DNA from: Elysia chlorotica
Taxonomy: Eukaryota; Mollusca; Gastropoda; Plakobranchidae
DNA: 64,000 nucleotides
NCBI GenBank assembly: GCA_003991915.1
Contig: RQTK01000321.1
Location: 27,011 to 91,010 of the forward strand
Direction: 5' to 3'
Below, piece by piece: positions 54,685 through 63,000 of this stretch. The position numbers and the translations under genes were made by a program. The notes under the pieces are model-generated. The model was given only the letters and a program-made list of their open reading frames with translations. It was not told the DNA's origin and made no database searches. Numbering within the stretch: position 1 is the stretch's first letter; every line of letters begins with the position of its first letter.

Positions 54685-57600
54685 TTAAAGGCCCCATAAG
54701 GGACTGTTTTTACCCAAGTGATGGTATGGTTAGAAAAAAACATGTTTTTACCAATCCGATGGCTCTTCTTCTCCCTCCCTATTTTTTCTTCCCTCTCTCC
54801 CTCTCTGTGCTTCCTCGCTTCATAAACACCAGATCCATGAAAAAAAAAACCCAAAACAGCATGATCTTTCTTCACATCTGATGATTAATTGTTAATACTT
54901 AACAAAGCCCGTTATAAATTGTATTCAAAATATTTTTTCTCTGTAACTTTGCGAGCTAAGTAATACTTATATATATTCAAAATTCACTTGATTATATTAT
55001 TATTGTTTAAATCTGTCTTTTTTTTTTAAATAGATGGACGATCTAAAACACTTGTGTGAACAGGAACTCAAATTGCACCTGAATGAGATCAACGCACTGT
55101 ACCTACTTAACCTAGCAGATCATCTCAACAGCCGAGGCCTCAAGGTAACCATTGCATGACATCCAAAACAGTTTTGGTGAATTTAAAAACAATTGCTCCT
55201 CAATAATCGCTGAAAATCATGTAGAGAATTAGGAGTTACATTAAGTAATTTTATATTGTTCAAGAATTGTTGAAGATAAACTGGGAGACCAGGTAGCTAA
55301 AATATAGAGAATGGGGCCTTTAGTTTGATACCCAATGGGGGCTCCTTGTTCCCTTCTGGTTTGATCAGTGTCAGTAAAATGTGACAGGCTGAGACAGAAG
55401 TCTTGTTATCCCTACTATATTTCTGTGTGGCTGTAGTGCGTAAAATTGTAAAACGTTTAGATTTCTGTGTGGCTGTAGTGTGTAAAATTTTAAAACGTTT
55501 ATATTTCTGTATGGCTGTAGTGTGTAAAATTGTTGAACGTTTATATTTCTGTGTGGCTGTAGTGTGTAAAATAGTAAAACGTTTAGATTTCTGTGTGGCT
55601 GTTATGTGTTAAATTGTAAAACGTTTAGATTTCAGTTTGGCTGTAGTGTGTAAAATTGTAAAACGTTTAGGATTTCTGTGTGGCTGTTGTGTGTAAAATT
55701 GTAAAAGATTTATATTTCAGTGTGGCTGTAGTGTGTAAAATTGTAAAACGTTTGTCTTGGGACCCGCCTATATGCTGAACATATATATGTTAAGAAACCA
55801 AAAAACTAAACCAATTAAGATAAACTTTGTTTAAAAAATATTTGGCTCACAAAATTCAAATACGAAGTTGGACAGAATCTGTAGTAAAATGTCTATTTAC
55901 AACCAAGCTTGTTTATATTTTTGTTCTATAGAAAATTTAAACATTCATTTTTGTTTCTGATTCTACCAGATTTAGGTGCATATATACATAAGATCTCAAC
56001 TGAAGGGAAAGCTGTTAATATATATTTTTTTCTTTTTCTTTTTGCTAAATATAAGCATCTATGTACTTTTGCAATAAGTTGATTTATATGTAAAATTAAT
56101 CCATCTATGTTGGCTACGAACAAAGGTTACCTTACCTTACCTTACCTTACCTTACCTTACCTTACCTTACCAAAGGACGCAGCCCTTTCATTCATTGGCA
56201 AACACCGAGACCTGACAAGCAGTGATGTATACCAAGAATTGCCTGACCACCTCAAGGATGAAATTCTAGAGGCAATTGTATGGCAAGGGTAAGCTCTGCA
56301 TTTAAATTTAAGCCCATTAGTTTAAAATTGATAACTGAAAGTACTGAAAAGTCTAAGAGGGAAATCCGTTTGATAACAAAGGCAAAGTGTTTGTTTATTT
56401 AAAAAAAATAAATTACAGTGACCTCAATTTGGATTTATACATTTTTTCCCCAGTAGGATTTGTTTCATTGAGTTTTTTCCTCCTTATAAAACTTCTGTTA
56501 ACCCTTATTCTGTCAATTTATTGCTTCAAAAGACTAGGAAGATGGGTAATGTTTTCAATGATACTGTTGCTTGCAAACGTAAAAAAGATAATTTTTTCAA
56601 GTGAAAACTGAACTAACTTTAAAGACTAAAATTCTGTTTTGAGAAATTTCTTCAACTATTAGTTACATTAGATTGCTCGAATATGGATAAACAAAATAAA
56701 AACTGCTTTATTTCAAATGTAATTAATGACCACTTTTTACTGTTAACCCAAAAACCATTGCCTGGTATCAATACATATATTTTTAATACAACATCTTTTT
56801 TTTCAATTCAAACTCTTTGACAATTTTGCTGTATTGTTCCCTAGCCTTGACATTCGCTCTCACCTTAGGCGTGATCGGCAAGAGGGAACTCCGAGCTCAA
56901 CGTCCAGCATGAGTGAGGTAGATGAGCTGGTCAACAACCTGGACATTGTCCAAGACAGGGTGAGTTCTGCCTCCTCACTACCAAATTTTCTAAGACAGGG
57001 TGAATCTCACCAGTTTCCTTAGTAGGTCCATTTGTTTTCACTACGAAATTTTCTTCTTCTTCTTCTTCTTCTTTCTTCTTAATCTAGATTGCTCGTTGGG
57101 TGTAAATTTTTTAGTTTCCAGGGCTGCCACTCTTCCGCGGAAACGCGGAAATCCGCGGTCACGAAAGTCCGCGGATATTTTCCGCGGTCGCGGTTGTTGG
57201 TCCGCTGACGCTGAGGCGGAATTATTCCTCGTCCGTTGTTTGTAGTGTCAGACATCACTGACCGCGGATCTTCAAATGTCCACTGACAAAGTGACATTTT
57301 TCCCCGCGGGAAAAAAAATAGCCGTGAGAAATTTTCATATCGGAAATGCGACTTTCCGGATAGCCCCGATGTTTTTGTGTGTGCAATATGTATTTTGGCG
57401 CTACAACTTTGTGTGTCAGTCACGCCACCGAAACTAGAAAAGAATTTAAAAAAAAAAGAAGATTCAGTGCGCGCTAGAAAATGCGGGATTAATTCAGTTA
57501 TCTAATTACATCGATAATCGGCAGTGCTCTTTTGTTTTTGCGCTTGTCATTGTGTTATCGAGATTGGGTTAGTCAACAACGTCTGATATCGATAGACTCC

Positions 57601-59634
57601 AACGCGTTATTTTGTTTATCGTTTATACGTCCGAAACTCCGATCAATAGTATCCATCTCTCTATCTTCACACCTTCTAGTCGTCGAACATTGCCGTGACT
57701 TCCAACCTAGTAGCAATTCTGATTGCGTCTGATCTTACAATTACATGGTGTTGATCATCGAATAGTTCTTTCGCGTTATCATGAGTTGTGCGGTTACAAA
57801 CAAGGGACGTAGATCTAGTTTATCGTTTATTCGTCCGCATGCCGATCCCTCCATCTTCACACCCAGTCCTCGCGCATCTTTTACAATTGTTTCGTGAATC
57901 ATGTGCGCGGATCTACTCTTATATACAACGACTCTAATTTAGTTTATTGTTCATTTGTCAGATTATTAGTTATTTCCGATGTCTCAAACTTCAACATCCA
58001 GACTTCGGCCTCCGCTGTCATTTCAATTTTACAGTTATTATCATTGTTCACTACGTTTAATCATCTACCTTGATGTCGTTGATATTGTGTAGACCTATTA
58101 TCTATCATACGAATCTTGCGCTCTACGGCTTATAGTGTTCTTTCTGTAAAACTAAGCAAAATAGATATAGATCTAGTTTAAATTAGAATCTTTATCTTGA
58201 TTCAGAAATTTGATTCTAGGCCTATATTTATTTTAGTCTTTGAGGAGCTACATTGCATCCGAATTACCGGCATATTTGAGATCGGACTCTGAATCGAATC
58301 TAGAAGAACTAAATCTAGATTTGGATTTTACAAGTTCACCCGTGTTTGCTAGATACATGTGTGGGTCAAGAGAGCTCTTAGTCTTAATCTTATACGACGA
58401 CAGGGTTACAGAGCGTGATACCGGAAACTTGTCTGATCACATTATTTAAGGCTGAACCCAAAGGCGCTTCAGTGTTTCTGTCCTAATGTTGCTTTACGCA
58501 CAAGGGCCTATATATATAATTATATCAGCGTTTCAGTATAGTGAAATAATAATAGGCGCAAACGTTTCGTATCGCGATTATTTTACTTAACATAGTAAAC
58601 AATCTTTATTATCCTTCTTCGTCAACTACAAAATTGTCCAAGACAGGGCAAGTTCTCAGTATCCACCTCAGCTAGTCCATTTATTTCCACTACCAAAAAC
58701 GTACGCTCTATTTGTACAGTATAAAAAAAAAATGCACTTGGTACTTTGTTTTCACTACGAAAAACTGAAGCTCTACATTTGTTTAAAAAAATACACTGCT
58801 TAACTGCCTAACATAGTACAATCGAATCCAGACCTAAACTCTCGGTATTCCCAAACGCTCTGACAAAGAGTGTGCGACAAACTTTATTTTGCTGCTAAAC
58901 CCAGTAGGATTCTCTCAGTACATGGTTTGGCTAAAATTTCTGTGTTTTTTTTGTTCAGGCTAAGTTTTTCTTAATGCAAAAATTATAACAGTGATAGTTT
59001 CTAACTTACAGATAATTCGATAATTAGTACAGCAATCAGACTCCTTCAGGTATGAGTGGCATCGATTTGTTTCTACTCGCATACTAATCTATGACTTTAA
59101 AATTATTATTTTGTAGAAATAAATACCTCAGACCACGTAAAAGCTAGACATACTGTTTTTAAAGATAGCACCAAAATACCAAAATTAAGGACCATTGTCT
59201 CCTTTGCAATGTAAAAAAAATCTTAGTTTGCCTACTGGTGACCAGCTAACATCGAAGTCCAGGCCTCTGTATGGTAGCATGTGAAATTGTCTGCTGTTAG
59301 TTTTAGGAGCCATCCGTGCTATAATCAAATTGCTGACATTGGAAGGTAAGAAACCAACGAACCAACCAACCAACCAACCAATCTTAGTTTGCTCTGCTTG
59401 CTAACAAAAGTAACATAGACAATTCTTGCTTTCACTTTGCAGGGTCTGGAGATTTCCTCCTCCAGCTCGTCTGACGAGCTCGCTTTCATGGGGGACGCGG
59501 CTCAGCTGAACTCGTGCATCGACGAGCTGGCCATCATTGTTGGGGACGATGTTCCCAGGGAGGAGCTGGTGCGCATCGCTCTCGCCGCGGACTATGACGT
59601 GAACAGAGCCCTCAACTTTTTCTACTCTACATAG
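41067..59634 (+). CDS. Twin-BTB protein with N-terminal beta-rich domain and C-terminal UBA-like end, 22 exons, 940 aa
   Basis: All 22 exons join with consistent phases to 2823 bp. The start ATG is fixed by an in-frame TAA 12 bases upstream. Layout by residue: 1-112 beta-rich with GTW at 12-14; 124-215 BTB-like (FLGALEQSYFSDIVLRTD then EFKAHSIILGLSAP); 232-503 mostly helical (WSNPAKLCYTVRQALREEA, LSQRADIAAYLVPEMET); 504-600 Ser/Pro/Thr-rich linker; 612-750 second BTB (CLDLFRSATNTDMVFEV, HEIKAHRVIVAARCDWFRRA) split by an acidic, Gly/Asn-rich insert of about 45 residues; 750-838 BACK-like helices; 840-900 Ser-rich; 897-940 UBA-like (DELAIIVGDDVPREELVRIA, NRALNFFYST). BTB plus UBA-like ends suggests a ubiquitin-linked adaptor. 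I cannot name a vertebrate counterpart; domain calls are by eye. Confidence 0.9.
41771..41823 (+). CDS. Twin-BTB gene exon 2
   Basis: Encodes ITECVSVTGVVEITGIE(G). The acceptor is ttccag and the donor GTAAGC. Confidence 0.85.
42464..42557 (+). CDS. Twin-BTB gene exon 3
   Basis: Encodes TEFVLDENGDVNWEVQDEAE then PLPLFSCETYE. The acceptor is ttgcag and the donor GTGAGT. Confidence 0.9.
43042..43119 (+). CDS. Twin-BTB gene exon 4
   Basis: Encodes VLSAAGKLPMALKFIGTYGG then QGVEFA. The acceptor is tctag and the donor GTAAGG. Confidence 0.9.
43457..43522 (+). CDS. Twin-BTB gene exon 5
   Basis: Encodes VDFSANHMLLSYDNCCMLQC then KK, ending the beta-rich N-terminal part. The donor is GTTTGT. Confidence 0.9.
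45043..45147 (+). CDS. Twin-BTB gene exon 6 (start of first BTB-like module)
   Basis: Encodes ILPGSRREDAPYQFLGALEQ then SYFSDIVLRTDTRKE, the beta1 region of a BTB fold. The donor is GTGATG. Confidence 0.92.
45917..46169 (+). CDS. Twin-BTB gene exon 7 (rest of first BTB-like module)
   Basis: Encodes FKAHSIILGLSAPDLDWTAS to GLPEDVIQTTLHYLYAE and FGQLCETFLKNTALTQ. FKAHS matches the BTB 'F.AHK.IL' turn, and VIQTTLHYLY is the typical fourth-helix motif. The donor is GTAAGT. Confidence 0.93.
46759..46932 (+). CDS. Twin-BTB gene exon 8
   Basis: Encodes (Q)IKTLVSDMHACADRINDLF to MWSNPAKLCYTVRQALREEA. Predicted helical by composition. The donor is GTAAAC. Confidence 0.92.
47266..47365 (+). CDS. Twin-BTB gene exon 9
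   Basis: Encodes CAKFIIMCDLFSKRKYELSK then QERHDIMKYVKS. The acceptor is tccag and the donor GTCAGT. Confidence 0.92.
47554..47665 (+). CDS. Twin-BTB gene exon 10
   Basis: Encodes IPVFLNQMMTLMTTVMTHLQ then SLTLSQRADIAAYLVPE, Met-rich and helical. The acceptor is ccaaag and the donor GTAAGA. Confidence 0.92.
48392..48556 (+). CDS. Twin-BTB gene exon 11
   Basis: Encodes METILDTMSRFAVETKSALE to DSLGRTLKH, probably coiled-coil or helical. The donor is GTTAGT. Confidence 0.92.
48869..48951 (+). CDS. Twin-BTB gene exon 12
   Basis: Encodes ALHLKELKKLKHFHEKTSAC then FVHLKKE plus two bases. The donor is GTAATC. Confidence 0.92.
49337..49412 (+). CDS. Twin-BTB gene exon 13
   Basis: Encodes SHFTMKSQADKVRCVSRSLK then HLVDE. 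The acceptor is cgacag and the donor GTATTT. Confidence 0.9.
49784..49888 (+). CDS. Twin-BTB gene exon 14
   Basis: Encodes LPSLLIRLRELTSALDQKVT then WKEWKYIFKMATSKV. The donor is GTAAGT. Confidence 0.92.
50234..50524 (+). CDS. Twin-BTB gene exon 15 (Ser/Thr/Pro-rich linker)
   Basis: Encodes SWGLSKVQSNKPSLQPMIKE to FNASLVTLGLVEPGE, then a low-complexity Ser/Pro/Thr tract ending SKATRYAQ. The donor is GTGAAG. Confidence 0.92.
50815..50893. repeat. (AAT)n repeat
   Basis: About 25 units in the intron after exon 15 of the twin-BTB gene. Confidence 0.95.
51310..51436 (+). CDS. Twin-BTB gene exon 16 (start of second BTB)
   Basis: Encodes LSCVESLCVSPCASNSCSAK then RCLDLFRSATNTDMVFEVIC and PP. Cys-rich ahead of the BTB beta1 strand. 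The donor is GTACGT. Confidence 0.92.
52235..52463 (+). CDS. Twin-BTB gene exon 17 (acidic insert and BTB core)
   Basis: Encodes (D)VDGGDIIIDHITGQEAGET, an Asn/Ser/Glu-rich stretch, then HEIKAHRVIVAARCDWFRRA and LLSGMKEAID. The insert interrupts the BTB fold between its first strand and the conserved AHR turn. The donor is GTGCGT. Confidence 0.93.
52520..52882. mobile_element. hAT-like non-autonomous transposon, 363 bp
   Basis: Perfect 12-bp inverted ends CAGGGATGTCAG / CTGACATCCCTG, with further weaker pairing (GGAAAT.A). CACAAG occurs on both sides as a partial target duplication. The interior keeps an open frame (52525-52749) with a Cys-x-x-Cys pair (SGKASCEWCQF), perhaps a relic of a BED finger. 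It lies 57 bp after the donor of exon 17. Confidence 0.7.
53712..53965 (+). mobile_element. tRNA-derived SINE copy
   Basis: Head 'ggcgcaagtgatagagcat' and B-box-like 'ggtttgaaatcc'; body 'ggttggatcggtgt', 'ataatgtgatcagctgagac', 'ctgtgtggcagcacgaa'; end 'ggactatacagcttat' and an A-rich tail. It lies 80 bp before exon 18. Confidence 0.82.
54048..54183 (+). CDS. Twin-BTB gene exon 18 (end of second BTB)
   Basis: Encodes KIVVHDTNPDLFRRFLEALY then AGHLDTRGLNDEMLADMMTL and CDRYE. The acceptor is aacag and the donor GTGAGG. Confidence 0.93.
54398..54800. repeat. Duplicated block flanking a (CT)n repeat
   Basis: 'cttaaaggccc.ataaggg' and 'acccaagtgatggtatggtt' occur at about 54398-54540 and again at 54683-54780, separated by a CT-rich run (54540-54680). 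Confidence 0.88.
55034..55144 (+). CDS. Twin-BTB gene exon 19 (BACK-like)
   Basis: Encodes MDDLKHLCEQELKLHLNEIN then ALYLLNLADHLNSRGLK, the usual helix that follows a BTB domain. The donor is GTAACC. Confidence 0.93.
55290..55790 (+). mobile_element. tRNA-derived SINE copy expanded by an internal minisatellite
   Basis: Family blocks 'tttgatcagtgtcagt', 'aaatgtgacaggctgagaca' and the end block 'gtcttgggacccgcctata' are present. Between them the 'ctgtgtggctgtagtgtgta' segment is repeated about eight times. Confidence 0.78.
55419..55750. repeat. 42-bp minisatellite, about 8 units
   Basis: The unit 'atttctgtgtggctgtagtg' plus 'tgtaaaattgtaaaacgttta'. Point variants differ between units. The open frame across it is an artefact. 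Confidence 0.95.
56127..56170. repeat. (CTTAC)n pentanucleotide repeat at a splice acceptor
   Basis: About 8 to 9 units ending 5 bases before exon 20 of the twin-BTB gene, so the repeat is the pyrimidine tract. Confidence 0.95.
56176..56288 (+). CDS. Twin-BTB gene exon 20 (BACK-like)
   Basis: Encodes DAALSFIGKHRDLTSSDVYQ then ELPDHLKDEILEAIVWQ(G). The acceptor is preceded by a CTTAC repeat that serves as its pyrimidine tract. The donor is GTAAGC. Confidence 0.93.
56845..56959 (+). CDS. Twin-BTB gene exon 21
   Basis: Encodes LDIRSHLRRDRQEGTPSSTS then SMSEVDELVNNLDIVQDR. The donor GTGAGT belongs to a short repeat unit that recurs in the intron. Confidence 0.9.
56940..58720. other. Intron with CpG-rich block and repeated exon-end units
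   Basis: Near 57119 'cagggctgccac' starts a block dense in CCGCGG and CG dinucleotides (57125-57320). It is followed by about 1.1 kb with diverged repeats ('tttatcgttta', 'cgtccg', 'atcttcacacc' at 57615 and 57822). Looks like the remains of a transposable element, perhaps hAT from its start. The far end is not identified. Confidence 0.45.
59443..59634 (+). CDS. Twin-BTB gene exon 22 (UBA-like end, stop TAG)
   Basis: Encodes GLEISSSSSSDELAFMGDAA to DELAIIVGDDVPREELVRIA and LAADYDVNRALNFFYST, then TAG. The VNRALNFF end is typical of UBA/UBA-like helices. The last codons and stop are inside a 57-bp tandem repeat that continues into the 3' UTR. Confidence 0.92.
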   Translation, partial: GLEISSSSSSDELAFMGDAAQLNSCIDELAIIVGDDVPREELVRIALAADYDVNRALNFFYST

Positions 59635-60079
59635 TTTAGTTTAAGGGCTCTTGATTCCCTGTGGAAAAAAGGGCTGCACTACTCTACATAGTTTAGTTTA
59701 AGGGCTCTTGATTCCCTGTGGAAAAAAGTGTTGCACTACTCTACATAGTTTAGTTTAAGGGCTCTTGATTCCCTGTGGAAAAAAGGATGCACTACTCTAC
59801 ATAGTTTAGTTTAAGGGCTCTTGATTCCCTGTGGAAAAAAGGGCTGCACTACTCTACATAGTTTAGTTTAAGGGCTCTTGATTCCCTGTGGAAAAAAGGG
59901 CTGCACTACTCTACATAGTTTAGTTTAAGGGCTCTTGATTCCCTGTGGAAAAAAGGGCTGCACTACTCTACATAGTTTAGTTTAAGGGCTCTTGATTCCC
60001 TGTGGAAAAAAGGGCTGCACTACTCTACATAGTTTAGTTTAAGGGCTCTTGATTCCCTGAGGAACATCGAGCTGCACTT
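59625..60079. repeat. 57-bp minisatellite covering the last codons, stop and 3' UTR
   Basis: Eight nearly identical units beginning 'ctctacatagtttagttta' at 59625, 59682, 59739, 59795, 59852, 59909, 59966 and 60023, with a decayed ninth at 60080. The fourth starts after 56 bp, the others after 57. Confidence 0.96.
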
Positions 60080-63000
60080 CTCTACATAGTTTAGTTTAAC
60101 TTAACAGAGTTACATCACATACATGTAAGTGGTGAATAGACATATTGTTGCAAGATAGAAAGCTGAAGTTTCAAATCTTCAAAAGTCTTTTCTCTATTTT
60201 ATTAGTTCAAAAGATATGAATTTTGGAAACACCCTAAAAAAAGTACGATCTCATGAGCATTGCGGCCAAATTAATGTGACTATGTTCCCTGGGGAGGGAA
60301 CCTAGGGCTGCACTACTCTACATTATCATCTCATTAATTTGCTGCAAATATTTTTTTATTATAACTTTTATTAATTGTTTGTTTGTTTTGTTATAAACCC
60401 CTTGTTTACTTTCATCGCCTTTCCCTATGTCTTAAACTATTTTTTTCCAACTTTTTATATGTACAATGTTGAATATTGAATCATGTGCAGCGTTGACCAA
60501 AAAATTTAACTTATAGGGGAAAAAACAACAGAACTCATCTTTTGTCCATTTCAACTTTACTGTCTGTTTTATTGAAGGCTGTGAAAAGTCCTATTTGATT
60601 GATGTGGAAAAATTATTCCCTCTTAAAGAATTATTGCCTGCAAGGCCTTCCAAAGAAGTTAATATGCAGAGGTTAAGTGAATGTTATGTAAAATACCTTG
60701 AGTTAAAAATGATAACAATACAAATTAACAATTCTTTTGAAAAATGAAAACATTGTCAGAAATGTTTTTATGATATGAAAAGGTGACAAGATCTTTGTGA
60801 TATTTTTTATTCTTACCATGACCTTATGATGTTTAAAAACCGCAGGAAAATTTTTCCTCACCGATAAGCATATATTTTACCATGACAGTTTCATTTGCCT
60901 GATTTTGTTCTTCAGATCAATTCCAAACTTGTATTGCTGTTATGATTGTATTTGTTTATATAGCAACATCGAATTTGCCATAAACTTCAATCTGAAACGT
61001 AGGGGATATATTCTTACTTGGATCTAGACTTTAAACTAAGAAAATACATCATTTATCTAAAATCTCCATGTAAATGAAAGTACAACATTTAAGCTGTTTT
61101 GCTTCTAAAACATAATCTAGTATTAAAAGCCTTGATCTACAAAGGTATTATCTAGAAAAATTTTCTGGAAACACCCTATCAATTGTTTTGAAATCTTTTC
61201 AAACAAAACATAAGAGGAACAAGTTTTTTTTTTCTTTCTTTGGAAATTGTTTACTCATCCATTAACTATTGAGGAAAGCACTCTCTCCTTAAGATTATTT
61301 GTGGCTTGTCTGTACAATCTAGTTCTAAAGTAGTTTGAATAACAGAGGATGAACTCATTGTAATTTTGTCAATAATATTTTGTAATAATAACTCTCTGAG
61401 TCCAAATCGAGTAGGGAATGATATCGTAAAAAAAAAAAAAAATGATATAAATTGTTTGGAGAGAGTTATCAGCAGAGAATGATAATTTATAGAGATGACA
61501 ATTTCTTACTTTTTCATGATTTTAAAGAATTATGTTTTTCTCTCTGAGTTCAAAACATGATTTGTCATCTATGTACCTGACTCTAGTTTTATTCTTGTAT
61601 GGAAAATCACGTTTGGAAACCACTGAACCCTCTACCACAACAATATTAATACCGCAAAGAACTCTTTCATGTTGTTAAAAATGAACAGTCTGAAAACCAC
61701 ACAATGTTTTTGTATCATATCTGAACAACTGGTTATAATTTTGCCAACAGTTAAAACCACAGAATATTCATATGTAACACTCATAGCACACTCAGAAGTA
61801 ATAAACAAATGCTCGCTTTCTATAAACAAAAATTCTTCTGAGCTGGTTTCATTATTAATCTGTTGCCTTCATTAAAAAGAAAACCAAGCACTTGTTACAA
61901 TCTGAATCAAAATCCACAAACATTGGATTTCAGAACTAAAAATGCATTTAGTTCTTATTAGAACACTTGGGTACATTTTAGCCTTTTCAATATTTCTTCT
62001 TCTTTAAAAAAAAAATTAAATTCAGGACTGGGAACACAATGACCAGTTTGATATTATATGAGGCTGTGAAAAAATGTATGTAAAATAAAGAGCTCTCGTT
62101 TTAATCCATAGCTGTTTTGATGCAACACCATTTTTTATATATAATTTAATCATCTTTCATTCAAAATTTCTCAAGTTTGCTGTCCGAAATATGATTTATG
62201 AGTTAAAATTACCAGCATTTGAATGAAGGTAAATTCCTTTTTTCTCATTGTTCAAAGTAAAAAATCTATTACATTGTACTAAATGTACACACATTGCATG
62301 CAACGTTAGACTCTGGTCTGGTTGCTGGGCAATGTCAGATTCACTGATTGAGAGATGCTCTCCTACCCACTTAGTGTCTACCTTATGTATGCCTAGATTT
62401 ACTTTTAACCTTCAAGGGATTTGCCTTCCTCAGAAGCAGTTAATACAAATGATAAAATGATAAAGAAGGTGTCAGCTACCCTAATTCTGAAATGTCATTC
62501 TTCAATGTCAAATTCTCATATTCTTCAACAGAAAAAAATAAGAAGCAGCCAAGAAAGGGGGTTTAAAACTGGTTGAAGAGTGATGTTTCAATGAGGCCTC
62601 TCAATAACAGCCTAATGTAATGAGCAACATGTCGGGGCCTCAATGCTTGATAGTGGTCGCATAACAGGAGAGGTAGTTAGTTCCTCAAGTCTACTTGCAG
62701 ACCTAGAACTTCTACACATGATATTATTCTCAATTTAAGTTGTTTGGTTTCTTAGCGTCTAAAGTGAGCAACTAGGCTATATTGCCGGTTGGTCCCAAGA
62801 CTGATGATTGACTCTAAAAGAGTGAGGATACCAGGATCTGGCTCAGCTGGTCACATTATACCAATACATTTGCCCTGTCATTGGATTGAACCAGGGTACG
62901 AATTATGGACCTCCCGAATTGAAGCCCAGAGCTCTATCCCTTAAGTCACCTCACCTCCCCCTTCTTAGTTATATCAATGTACGAAAAGATTTATGAGCAG

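Noticed and set aside
55403-55612. Cys/Val-rich repetitive open frame
   Set aside because: Translation of the 42-bp minisatellite in the SINE, with no homology and intronic position.
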